DNA from: an uncultured bacterium
Lineage (GTDB): Bacteria; Planctomycetota; JAJSAM01; JAJVHW01
Length of the DNA: 64,000 bases
NCBI GenBank assembly: GCA_937996235.1
Contig: CALKVK010000025.1
Span: forward strand, 62,001-126,000
Reading direction: 5' to 3'
Within the stretch, counting starts at the first letter, position 1, and each line of letters opens with the position of its first letter. The position numbers were made by a program, and so were the translations under genes. This document shows, piece after piece, positions 28,201-35,047 of this stretch. A model generated the notes under the pieces. That model was not told where the DNA came from and made no database searches. It saw only the letters and a list, made by a program, of their open reading frames with translations.

Positions 28201-28659
28201 GTCGGCGTCGAGGGCGCGGACGTGGACGTCGCGGCGTCGCCGCGCTTCGCGCGTCGCACGAAGACGGCGCGCGACGGCACGTACTCCTTCGACGGACTGC
28301 CGCCCGGCCCGTACACGCTCACTGCGGCGACATCGACGCACGTGCCGGCGCGCGTGCTCGGCGCCGCAGCGGGAACCGCGCCCGACCTGGTGCTCGCCCA
28401 GGGTCTCGACGCGCGCGGACGTCTGCTCGACGCCGACGGCGCACCGCTCGCGGGCTGCTGGCTCGATTTCGTGATCGACGGCGAGGAGCACCTGCGACGC
28501 GAGGCGCGTACCCGCGACGACGGCGGCTTCACCGTCGGATTGCTCGCCGCGCGCCCGTACCGCGTCGTCGCGCTCGTCCCTGTCGCCGGGTCGCCGCAGC
28601 GCGTGGACGTGGGCACGCTCCGCGGCGGCGACGTGGACGTCGACCTGCGCGTGCGGTGA
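25273..28659 (+). CDS. Giant 12-unit CarboxypepD_reg repeat protein
   Basis: An 1128-residue surface protein. A short basic tail and one transmembrane helix (TAVLVVAMVTLLVVAGVGF) are followed, after a linker, by about twelve tandem 75-95-residue units. Each opens G-x-V-x-x-x-x-G-x-P-x-x-G-x-x-V and closes with DG(R/T)(Y/F)-x-(I/F)-x-G-L-x-x-G. Representative openings are LRGHVRAPDGAPLEGAVVQI, IAGRVVAEDGAPVAGVRVSA and LGGRVVDAAGVGVEGADVDV. These beta-sandwiches form a long rod. No catalytic domain or C-terminal sorting signal is seen. The ATG at 25273 has GGGGAGGTGG upstream. Paralogues A and B flank it, and its 3' end is three bases from paralogue B. Confidence 0.85.
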   Translation: MASRHRPTAVLVVAMVTLLVVAGVGFRACSAPRARTDGARTGTPHADAPTPARRTSPTQGDEPPAAPDADPSRAELHVTVRTARGAVVAGAIVEVRSGPAPDPFAAPTNAPTLLASCPTDDAGHATLVDLAPDTAVRVVARVPGRLAGQRSVVTPGAGTSLDVEVLVGTAHTLRGHVRAPDGAPLEGAVVQIGDGHVHRSVAAPDGRWELPDLPWGTHEVRAARRAMRPLVVARVDVPLATDLDLVLEPPAVLTGTVTDAETGAPLEGVHVSAGIFWGLHGHGEAVSDTDGRYAIDTLPTGIVNHVTATRAGYRLPTPDAGLRAVQIGMTAGRTTVHELALLPSRGDDGRIADARLHGIVRGPDGPVAGVTVRLQGGAGRATCTSGDGGAYEFAPLVPGEWSVFVLESARGLYDAAAADASRGPARIRVGVAEDREHDIALVRGVTLNGRVVTTSGDGIAGARFGATTTDADGRFRLAGLRPGEHVDVYVEARGFVRALHAADVPESGDGSEVTVVLERCGTVRGTVTCDAGELPGDVRVRVVARTGGVLPGPSGAPDIRTSDDALPDADGRYTCALPWTTGGEFVVEAEAPGRPVARSAPVRIERGHDVYEVDVRIEAGATLQGVVLDAATDAPLAGAFVRVGGGPNASVAAVSAADGTFVVRGVTTSAPRIGLFVSAWDHVDASVNMAPGDASDLTVRLERAASIAGRVVAEDGAPVAGVRVSAGTLPGRTVVTGADGAFEIRGLPRVIWSLDVEPATTSGPAIARRTVEDIAPDTRDLVVLVHPGLRIAGRVVLADGRGAADVMVRAVASGTRITNASPYASTSGDGRFVIAGLAAGAYDVTATPNTRSPYAGDAAACFPTQLPAVRAGDEGVEIVLRSGWTISGSVVDARGERVSGLWLEAGGATTQSAHDGTFTFSGLRPGRHTIRAVPTQAAPAFAAVEGGEDVAAGARDVRLVAVAGASLGGRVVDAAGVGVEGADVDVAASPRFARRTKTARDGTYSFDGLPPGPYTLTAATSTHVPARVLGAAAGTAPDLVLAQGLDARGRLLDADGAPLAGCWLDFVIDGEEHLRREARTRDDGGFTVGLLAARPYRVVALVPVAGSPQRVDVGTLRGGDVDVDLRVR

Positions 28660-28662
28660 CGG

Positions 28663-29874
28663 CTACCTGGGTCGCACCGGAACGAGCGTCCGCACGCTGC
28701 TCGCGGTAGCGACGGTCCACACGAAACTGCACGCCTCGTATTCGGGTACGCGGACGACCACGACCACGGAGAGCGCGCGCCATCCCTCCTCGCCCAGTTC
28801 CTCGACGCGCTCGGCGTTGCCGTAGGCTTCCACCCACGCCGGATCGAAGCGGAGCGGCACGCCGTCGGGCGCGCGCACGCCGCGGAAGAGAGTCTCGAGA
28901 GACGGCGCGACGCCGAGGAACGTGCGGTCCTCTCCCGTGTCGCCGCGGATGTTCACCCACACCGTCGCGCGCCCTTCCGGCTCGACGCCGAGATCCGCGT
29001 TGCTCTGCCGGAAGCGCGTGCCCTCCTCGTGGATGCCGAGATCGAAGCGCTCCTGTCCGTCGACCGCCCAGTCGCCGAGTGCGCCCACACTGCGGCACGC
29101 GCGTCCGCCTCCGAAGCCCGTGTCGTCGTCGTCGCCTGCCGACTTCCGCCGCCGGGGTCGCGCCCACGGCGGGCGCCGCGCGCCACCGACCCGCGAGCAC
29201 CCGAGCCCCGAGCGTCCGCGTCCACGCGACACGCGCGCACCCGTCTCGTCCACCACCACCAGGTGCACGCGGAAACTGCGCGGCATGCGCAGTCCGAGGA
29301 CGACATCGCCGCGTTCGGCCGTCACCTCGAACTCGGGTGGGTCGTCCGCCGAGCCGCGTTGATCGGGGCACTCCGCGCGGTAACGGCCGGGGTGGAGACC
29401 GGTGATGTCGAGGCCTGCGGCGGGAACGCGCTCCACGCACAGCAGGGCGTCGCCCGCCGTCCACTCGTCGTCCGCGGGCAGGCCGAGCCGCCAGAGCCGG
29501 ACGTCCGCGGCGAGGGCCGCGCCCGTGTCGGCGTCCTGCAGCACCAGACGGACCGCGCACGGACCGGGCTCCGTCGGCAGCGCGCACGGCAGCGGCGCAC
29601 GTGCAGGTGCGGGAGCCGACGCGGGCACTTCCACGCGCGCGAGCTGCACGGGTGACGACGCGCTCGTCGGCGACACGCGTCGAGCGCCGGATGCGTCGCG
29701 CGACGCGCCCTGTGTGGGCGCGGGCCCGCACTCCGACACGGGATCGCTCGAAACGACGACCCGTGGCGCCGTCGCATCGACGCCGCGTCGCACGAGAGCC
29801 GTCAGAGCGAGGGCGGGCACACCGGGCACGAGCACGAGAGCCACGCCCGCGACGAACCGAGCGATCACACGCAT
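28663..29874 (-). CDS. Membrane-anchored CarboxypepD_reg-like protein, paralogue B
   Basis: A 403-residue paralogue of the product at 23891-25195. It starts at ATG 29874 with a transmembrane segment (MRVIARFVAGVALVLVPGVP...). A linker and a CarboxypepD_reg-like domain (LQDADTGAALAADVRLWRLG...TGLHPGRYRAECP) follow, then MPRSFRVHLVVVDETGARVS and PPWARPRRRKS. It converges on the 12-unit repeat protein with only three bases between stop codons. An inverted-terminal-repeat element starts about 53 bases upstream of its start codon. A 9-codon copy of its N-terminus (MIARFVAG) survives at 31279-31303 next to another element copy. Confidence 0.78.
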   Translation of the reverse strand: MRVIARFVAGVALVLVPGVPALALTALVRRGVDATAPRVVVSSDPVSECGPAPTQGASRDASGARRVSPTSASSPVQLARVEVPASAPAPARAPLPCALPTEPGPCAVRLVLQDADTGAALAADVRLWRLGLPADDEWTAGDALLCVERVPAAGLDITGLHPGRYRAECPDQRGSADDPPEFEVTAERGDVVLGLRMPRSFRVHLVVVDETGARVSRGRGRSGLGCSRVGGARRPPWARPRRRKSAGDDDDTGFGGGRACRSVGALGDWAVDGQERFDLGIHEEGTRFRQSNADLGVEPEGRATVWVNIRGDTGEDRTFLGVAPSLETLFRGVRAPDGVPLRFDPAWVEAYGNAERVEELGEEGWRALSVVVVVRVPEYEACSFVWTVATASSVRTLVPVRPR

Positions 29875-29926
29875 CCGCTCACGAACGCTCGAAGGCGCGA
29901 GGGGTTCGCGCTGCGTGACATCGACC

Positions 29927-30158
29927 GGCGGGACAGGGCTGCCCCTCTGCCTTCTCCCGCTGTGGGCACCGCCCGCGGCGGCCGCGCGCCGCACACCCCC
30001 ACACCCCGCCACGGCGACGTCGAGAGGAGGACGCGCCCAGCCTCGCCCCAACCTCGGTCGTCACGCTGGACTCCGCGCGCGGCGACCGCAGGAGTCTCCC
30101 CGCGGTGGGCGACACCAACTTTGCGTGACAAAGGCAGAAGGGCAGCCCTGTCCCCACG
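29927..30158. repeat. Inverted-terminal-repeat element, copy 3
   Basis: About 230 bp. The left end reads CGGGACAGGGCTGCCCCTCT, and the right end is the complement of GGGGACAGGGCTGCCCTTCT. The right-end hairpin is CTTTG-cgtga-CAAAG. Its right edge abuts the truncated reading frame at 30159-30392, and its left edge lies in the promoter region of paralogue B. Confidence 0.82.
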
Positions 30159-30392
30159 GCTCGAGACGACAGCATTCACATCGAGGCATGCTTCAACGAG
30201 GGATCGAACACCGAGTCGGAGACGTACAGCGTGAAGATCACCGCCGGACCCAACAAGAAGAGCGGCAATCTCAAGGTGCCCGTCCCATCCGCGAAGCCGG
30301 CGGTCTTGCATTGGGTCGTCTACTACGATCGCGTCGTGAACGGCGACGAGACGTTCGTGTTCGGATTTGAGGATAGCGTCACGTACAACTGA
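30159..30392 (+). pseudogene. 3' remnant of a small secreted-protein gene, 5' end lost at repeat copy 3
   Basis: Immediately right of element copy 3 the frame is open for about 78 codons and ends at TGA 30390-30392. The translation is protein-like and not Arg-rich: HIEACFNEGSNTESETYSVK, then VLHWVVYYDRV and FVFGFEDSVTYN. Base composition is visibly less GC-rich than in neighbours, as in the gene just downstream. There is no start codon with a ribosome site, and the frame runs back into the repeat end. I read it as the C-terminal part of a gene cut by the element or by recombination at it. Confidence 0.6.
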
Positions 30393-30427
30393 GCGCACTT
30401 GCGCGACCAACGATGTGGAGGCTCAAC

Positions 30428-30844
30428 ATGCGAAACATACTCCGATTCACGCTGGCTCTGGCAGGCGTCACGGCAGCGGCCGTGCTGACCTTGGCACTCG
30501 CGCACAGCGCCAATGCCGCGGATCTCGATGGCGACGGACGATCGCAGTCCCTGACGTGGATGAACGATCCTGCGGCGCACGTCTCAACGAGCTACCTGTG
30601 GATTTCTGCGACGTCATCGAACCCGACCGACCACTCGCTGACTATCACGGTCGCGGACGCGTCGGGTGGACTCGTCGTGGAGGGAGACGGGGAGTGCTGG
30701 GGGCCCATGAATGGAGCTCTGGTCGAGATGAAGGCGCCCGTTTCGGCATACGCTTCCGGCAGCGTGTTCACCGTGACGACGACCTATCGTGACGCGTCCG
30801 GTGTTGTCACGGACGTCGAACCCCAACCGTGGACGAAGCCCTGA
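30428..30844 (+). CDS. Small secreted protein, less GC-rich than neighbours
   Basis: A 138-residue protein with a textbook signal peptide, cut after SANA (residue 30). The mature part is a single beta-rich domain: STSYLWISATSSNPTDHSLT, LVVEGDGECWGPMNGA and VTDVEPQPWTKP at the C-terminus. The product at 40241-40636 also ends in a TKP after a V-T/Q-x-x strand and has similar size and layout, so the two may be distant paralogues. ATG 30428 has GGAGG seven bases upstream. It lies 35 bases after the truncated gene, which was probably its operon partner. Confidence 0.78.
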   Translation: MRNILRFTLALAGVTAAAVLTLALAHSANAADLDGDGRSQSLTWMNDPAAHVSTSYLWISATSSNPTDHSLTITVADASGGLVVEGDGECWGPMNGALVEMKAPVSAYASGSVFTVTTTYRDASGVVTDVEPQPWTKP

Positions 30845-30928
30845 TCCGCGCATAGTGCGCAGCGCGGGACGCGGCGGCCGTTCTCTCACGCCGGGTCGCG
30901 CTTCGCGGGAGCCCCTGTACCTGTCACG

Positions 30929-30964
30929 GTCGGCGTCGCCGCACATCTGTACGGTGACGCCGAC
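30929..30964. terminator. Hairpin downstream of the small secreted-protein gene
   Basis: A 13-bp stem with one G-T pair (GTCGGCGTCGCCG against CGGTGACGCCGAC) and a 10-base loop, 84 bases after the stop. Could be a terminator or part of another transcript. Confidence 0.4.
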
Positions 30965-31040
30965 GCATTCGGCCCCGTGTCGGGAGCGACCGCTCGCGCC
31001 TGCGGATGCCGCCGCCCGCATCGGGACGGGGCTCGACCGT

Positions 31041-31274
31041 CAAGACAGGGCTGCCCCTATGCCCTCCCGGACCGCGCGCGCCGCTCGGCAGCGTGCGCTG
31101 GGCGTGGACGTGAGAGGCCACCGCCGGAACGGGCGGGCCTGGGCTGACGTCAGCCTCGCCACAGCGGCGGTCGCCCCGACGAGCGTTCGACTCGCGGACG
31201 GCGGTCAGAAGGCAGCCACATGGAGTCGCGACCTTGCGTGGCAAGGGCAAGGAGGCAGCCCTGTCCCGACTCGG
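31041..31274. repeat. Inverted-terminal-repeat element, copy 4
   Basis: About 234 bp. The left end is CAAGACAGGGCTGCCCCTAT, and the right end is the complement of CCGAGTCGGGACAGGGCTGC. The right-end hairpin is CCTTGC-GTG-GCAAGG, which keeps pairing although the arm bases differ from copies 1 and 3. The rest of the 474-base gap (30845-31040) holds only the hairpin at 30929-30964. Confidence 0.8.
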
Positions 31275-31278
31275 AGTG

Positions 31279-31303
31279 AGTCCCGCCACGAACCGAGCGA
31301 TCA
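31279..31303 (-). pseudogene. N-terminal remnant of a paralogue-B-like gene
   Basis: On the minus strand this reads ATGATCGCTCGGTTCGTGGC and on, encoding M-I-A-R-F-V-A-G before running into element copy 4. Sixteen consecutive bases match the start of paralogue B (29852-29867), with further partial matches on both sides. It looks like the first codons of a third paralogue that was truncated at the element. It is too short to be sure. Confidence 0.45.
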
Positions 31304-31318
31304 TGCGCCTCCGGGCGC

Positions 31319-32353
31319 TCAGCTCCCCGGCAGGCGGGTCAGCGCGGTCGCCGTCGCGCGGATCGCGTTCACGACCGCTGCCGCAACGGCGTACGCCGGC
31401 TTGCCCTTGTCCATGCGCTTCCGCACCTTGCCGGTCTTCGTCACGGCTGTGGCGAGCGCCTTGCGGATCTTCGGCGAGGCGCCCGACGTCTCGAGCTCCT
31501 GCGCCGCCTGCGCGAAGCGGTCCTCGGCGTTCGCGAGCGCGCCGCGCGTCGCGATCTCGTCCGGCTCGAGCGCGTCGATCGCCGCGAGCGCGCTCAGGAG
31601 CTGGTGCAGCGCGCGCTCCACGTGGTTCGCGGCACGCAGCTCCGCCGTCGAGAGATCGGGTGGGTCGGCGGCTTCGAGCACGAGCACGTCGTCCAGACCG
31701 ACCTCCGCGCCGCGCGCGAGGTCGCCCGCGTCCATCGACACGCTGAACGGCCCCGTGTACGCGGTCGCGGCAACTCCCATCGGCGTGAAGAGCTCGTCGC
31801 CCGGTCGCCGCACGCGGAACACCACGTCGGTGCCGACGTGGTCGATCTCGACCTCGGCGAAGCGCGTGTTCACGAGGCGTACCTGCGGCAGCGCCACGTT
31901 GCCCGGCTGCGATGTCGCGTCGACGAGCAGGTCGTCACCGGACTCGCGCACTTCGACCGAGTGCGCCGCGGTGCCGAAGCCCAGAGCGTCCTGCACCGTC
32001 ACGCCCACGTACCCGTCGCCCCACGGCTTCTGCTTCAGCGAGAAGTCGCCCAGACGGACGCGCACGCGGAACGGCGCGCGCACACGCGTCGGCAGGCGCA
32101 TGTTCCCGCCGGCGCCGTCGCGCCGCGCCTTGATGGCGGCGTGGCCGTTGCGCGGCTGCTCCGCGGAGCCCGCCTTGATCACGGGACCGAACGGGTACCG
32201 CCCGAACGGTCCGTAGAGGACGCCGATCCCGTCCTCGATCGACACGAAGCATCCGCCGAGCACCGCGAGCGAGAGCGTGAGCAGCAGCGCCGTCCGCCGC
32301 AGCCGACGCCATCCGCTCCCGCGCGCAATCGCCTCGCTGGTCACCGCCCCCAT
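31319..32353 (-). CDS. Hypothetical lipoprotein with a helical C-terminal module
   Basis: A 344-residue protein. The long N-region ends in a lipobox LGGC with Cys35. Residues about 70-210 form a beta-rich domain (FRVRVRLGDFSLKQKPWGDG, VQDALGFGTAAHSVEVRE, VEIDHVGTDVVFRVRR), possibly a concanavalin-like sandwich. The last 120 residues are Ala/Lys-rich helices (ALHQLLSALAAIDALEPDE...IRKALATAVTKTGKVRKRMD). A comparable Lys/Ala helical module ends the delta-60 protein at 61397-62965. ATG 32353 has GGGAGGTGATCCG upstream. Confidence 0.75.
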   Translation of the reverse strand: MGAVTSEAIARGSGWRRLRRTALLLTLSLAVLGGCFVSIEDGIGVLYGPFGRYPFGPVIKAGSAEQPRNGHAAIKARRDGAGGNMRLPTRVRAPFRVRVRLGDFSLKQKPWGDGYVGVTVQDALGFGTAAHSVEVRESGDDLLVDATSQPGNVALPQVRLVNTRFAEVEIDHVGTDVVFRVRRPGDELFTPMGVAATAYTGPFSVSMDAGDLARGAEVGLDDVLVLEAADPPDLSTAELRAANHVERALHQLLSALAAIDALEPDEIATRGALANAEDRFAQAAQELETSGASPKIRKALATAVTKTGKVRKRMDKGKPAYAVAAAVVNAIRATATALTRLPGS

Positions 32354-32429
32354 CGGATCACCTCCCGCACCAGAGTCTCGGAGTTCGACGGTCGCTCGTC
32401 CACCGGGGAGACGCGCGGGAACTGCCGCG

Positions 32430-32777
32430 TCACGCGTGCGGCGGCGTCTCCGGGCCCACGTACACCTCGATCTCGGCGATGCGCTCGCCGTCGAAGCGGA
32501 TGAACTCCGCGAGCCGCGCGGCGCTGCACGGCGCGTCGGGCGCCCCCTCGTGGTGGTAGCGCACCATGAACGCGGGGGCCACGCCGTAGATCTCGAGACC
32601 CGCGGCCCAGACGCGGCCGACGTGGGGCCAGATCGCGTCGAGCATCGCGTCGCGGTCGCGCCACGCGCCGAAGGCGCTCACGTGGCGGAAGTCGGGCGTG
32701 AGCAACGCCCGCAACCCCTCGAGGTCGCGCTCGCGGAACGCCCGGTAGTACGCCTCGATGGTCCGCTGATGCTCCAC
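32430..32777 (-). CDS. NTF2-like (SnoaL/DUF4440-type) protein
   Basis: A 115-residue cytoplasmic protein with the cone-shaped NTF2-like fold signature: EAYYRAFRERDLEGLRALLT, DFRHVSAFGAWRDRDAML, MVRYHHEG and RFDGERIAEIEVYVGP. Members include SnoaL-type isomerases and limonene-epoxide hydrolases, but most are uncharacterised. I chose GTG 32777 because GGAGG lies seven bases upstream and no ATG precedes the fold. It is immediately upstream of the two-component genes on the same strand only in position; 83 bases separate it from the kinase stop. Confidence 0.8.
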   Translation of the reverse strand: MEHQRTIEAYYRAFRERDLEGLRALLTPDFRHVSAFGAWRDRDAMLDAIWPHVGRVWAAGLEIYGVAPAFMVRYHHEGAPDAPCSAARLAEFIRFDGERIAEIEVYVGPETPPHA

Positions 32778-32860
32778 GTCCGTCCTCCGTCCGCTGTCGT
32801 CGTGCCTGGCACGCGACGACGTTACCCGTCCGCACCGCCTCACCGACGTCGCCTTCGTCG

Positions 32861-34336
32861 TCAGGCGCTCGTCGACCGCTCCCCTCGCAGCGTCACCACC
32901 AAACCCGTCGGGTCGCCCGGTTCGAACGAGAGTTCGATGTGGTGGAGGTCGCACACACCGCGCGTGATGTCGAGACCGAGGCCGGTGCCGGTGCTCGGGC
33001 GCGTGCGGGCGGAGGTGCCGCGGAAGCCGCGCTCCGTGAGACGCGGCAGGTCGGCGGCGGCGACGCCCACGCCGTCGTCGGCGACGCGAATCTCGAAGCG
33101 GCCGGACGCGGGCGCGCGCAGCACGAGCGCCACGTGGCCGCCCGCGCGGTTGTAGCGGATCGCGTTCTGCACGACGTTGCCGAGCGCCTGCTCGAGGAGC
33201 GTGACGTCGCCCTCGGCGACGACGCGTTCCTCGGGCACGGCATGGTTCAGCTCGACGCCTTGCGCGCGCGCGACGGGGCGGTGGCGCGCGGCCACGCGCT
33301 CGACGAGCGCCGCGAGGTCGACGGGGCGCCGCAGCACCGCGTCGGGCCCCGCCTCGAGCTTCGCGGCGGCGGCGAGGTTCGCGACGAGCGACGTCGTGTA
33401 GTCAACCTCGCGCAGCGCGTCGCGGAGCGCCTCGGCGGCGTCGGTGTCGCCGGGCGGGACGGCGTGGCGCAGCGCGTCGAGGTGTCCCTGCAGCACGGTC
33501 AGCGGCGTCATGACGTCGTGCGTGGTGTTCGCGACGAAGGCGCGCAGCGTCTCCTCGCGACGGACGACGTCCGCGAGGTGCGCGCGCACGGCGGCCGCGG
33601 CGTCGTTGAACGCGCGCGCGAGGTCCGCGACCTCGTCGCCGCCGCGCACCTCGACGGGCTGCTCGTAGCGCACGGCCGCGGTGCGCCGCACGTCGGACTC
33701 GAGGCGCCGGATGCGGCGCACCACGGAGCCGCTCGCGAAGAGCACGGCGACGAGCACGCCGCCCGCGACGACGACGCCGGTCAGCAGCCCCGCGAGCGCC
33801 TCGCCGTCCGCATCCGGCGCACGCCGGCGGACGAGCACGAACGCGCCGGGCCCCTCGCTCCACGGCATGCGCACGAGCGCCTCCCACGCGCTGCCTTCGC
33901 CGTCGGCGACGCGCTGCAGCGCGACATCCGCGCCGCCGCGGATCTCGGCGGCGAGCGGCTCGGCGACAGGCGGCGCGTCGCGGTTGCGCGAGACGAGGTC
34001 GGCGCCGTACGCCCAGAAGCGCGTGCCGTCGTCGGGCCCCGGAGCGGGCGGACGCCGCGGGCGCTCCACGTCGCCGCCGAGCTCCGGCGGCGGTGGAGGC
34101 GGCGGCGGCACGTCCATCCCGCGCGGACCGCCGCCCGGTCCCGGGCGCGGCGGGAAGTGCTCGGGGTCGGCCTCGCAGCGCTCGCGGCCGCCCGACTCCA
34201 TGCGCGTCACCGCGAACTCGCGCAGCACCTGTGCGACGCGCCGCTGCTCGAGGTCGCGCCGCGCCCAGACGCTCGCGCCCGCGAGCGGCAGCGCCGCCGC
34301 GACGACCGACAGCGCGAGCCGTGTGCGCAGTCTCAT
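32861..34336 (-). CDS. Two-component sensor histidine kinase
   Basis: A 491-residue membrane kinase that autophosphorylates on His and passes the phosphate to the regulator encoded just upstream. Order: TM1 (residues 5-25), periplasmic sensor (26-182) with an eight-proline run at 77-84, TM2 (183-202), HAMP linker (203-255), HisKA with His273 in TTHDVMTPL, and HATPase with the N-box NVVQNAIRYN, G1 DDGVGV and G2 TGTGLGLDI. The start at 34336 lies 24 bases after the regulator stop. Signal unknown; the Pro/Gly-rich loop makes a classical PAS or Cache sensor unlikely. Confidence 0.93.
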   Translation of the reverse strand: MRLRTRLALSVVAAALPLAGASVWARRDLEQRRVAQVLREFAVTRMESGGRERCEADPEHFPPRPGPGGGPRGMDVPPPPPPPPELGGDVERPRRPPAPGPDDGTRFWAYGADLVSRNRDAPPVAEPLAAEIRGGADVALQRVADGEGSAWEALVRMPWSEGPGAFVLVRRRAPDADGEALAGLLTGVVVAGGVLVAVLFASGSVVRRIRRLESDVRRTAAVRYEQPVEVRGGDEVADLARAFNDAAAAVRAHLADVVRREETLRAFVANTTHDVMTPLTVLQGHLDALRHAVPPGDTDAAEALRDALREVDYTTSLVANLAAAAKLEAGPDAVLRRPVDLAALVERVAARHRPVARAQGVELNHAVPEERVVAEGDVTLLEQALGNVVQNAIRYNRAGGHVALVLRAPASGRFEIRVADDGVGVAAADLPRLTERGFRGTSARTRPSTGTGLGLDITRGVCDLHHIELSFEPGDPTGLVVTLRGERSTSA

Positions 34337-34360
34337 GTGCGCGGGCTCATCGACGTCCGC

Positions 34361-35035
34361 TCACGCCGGGACGTCCGGGTTCAGGCGATAGCCCACGCCC
34401 CAGACGGTCTCGACGAGCGCCGCGTGCGGGCCGAGCTTCTTGCGCAGACGCGAGACGTGCACGTCGAGCGTGCGCTCGGTGCCCTCGCGCTCCGGGTCGA
34501 GGACGTTGTCCACGAGCCAGCCGCGCTCGACCGCTGCGCCCGGCCGCCGCGCGAGCGCCGCGAGCAGGTCGAGCTCCACGCGCGTCAGGTCCACGCGCCG
34601 CCCGGCGACCTGCACGCTGCGGCCGGCGACGTCCATGCGCAGCGGCCCCGCCTCGAGCACGCCCTCGCGCTGCAGGGCCGGCCGCCGCAGCCGCGTGCGC
34701 ACGCGCGCGAGCAGCTCGTCCGGCCAGAAGGGCTTCGTGACGAAGTCGTCGGCGCCGAGCTCGAGCGCGCGCACCTTGTCGTGCGTGTCGTGGCGCGCGC
34801 TGAGGATCAGCACGGGCAGCTCGCCCTGTGCGCGCAGGCGCTTCAGCACGTCGAGCCCGTACGCGCCCGGGAGCATGAGGTCGAGGATCGCGAGCTCGTA
34901 GTCGTGCGGGTCCTCGCGCAGCGCGGCGGCGCCGTCGCGCAGCCAGCGGATCGCGTAGCCGGCCTCCTCGAGCTGCCGCGCGACCTGGCGCCCGAGCGCC
35001 TCGTCGTCCTCGACCAGCAGGATGCGCTCGCGCAT
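34361..35035 (-). CDS. OmpR/PhoB-family response regulator
   Basis: A 224-residue DNA-binding regulator. The receiver domain has Asp10-Asp11, phospho-acceptor Asp52 in ILDLMLPG, a Ser/Thr in LILSA (residue 79) and Lys101 in VTKPFWPDELLARV. The C-terminal winged helix shows the OmpR signature (VDLTRVELDLLAALARRPGA, then RTLDVHVSRLRKKLG and ETVWGVGYRL). It is co-transcribed with the histidine kinase and probably controls envelope genes; targets cannot be read from the sequence. Confidence 0.95.
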   Translation of the reverse strand: MRERILLVEDDEALGRQVARQLEEAGYAIRWLRDGAAALREDPHDYELAILDLMLPGAYGLDVLKRLRAQGELPVLILSARHDTHDKVRALELGADDFVTKPFWPDELLARVRTRLRRPALQREGVLEAGPLRMDVAGRSVQVAGRRVDLTRVELDLLAALARRPGAAVERGWLVDNVLDPEREGTERTLDVHVSRLRKKLGPHAALVETVWGVGYRLNPDVPA

Positions 35036-35047
35036 GCGCGTCCGACT

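Noticed and set aside
24181..28491. A 1436-codon open frame opposite the 12-unit repeat protein
   Set aside because: Composition is Arg/His/Ala-rich and free of motifs; the plus strand has a signal/anchor, a ribosome site and regular repeats.
31021..31040. A second GGGACGGGGCT motif just left of element copy 4
   Set aside because: It resembles half of a terminal repeat but has no matching right end; possibly a decayed edge, too short to call.
29852..31303. 16-bp direct repeats read as attachment sites of an integrated element
   Set aside because: No integrase is present and the repeats lie within coding sequence of a paralogous gene. Truncation of a paralogue by the repeat elements explains them at least as well; kept as an observation only.
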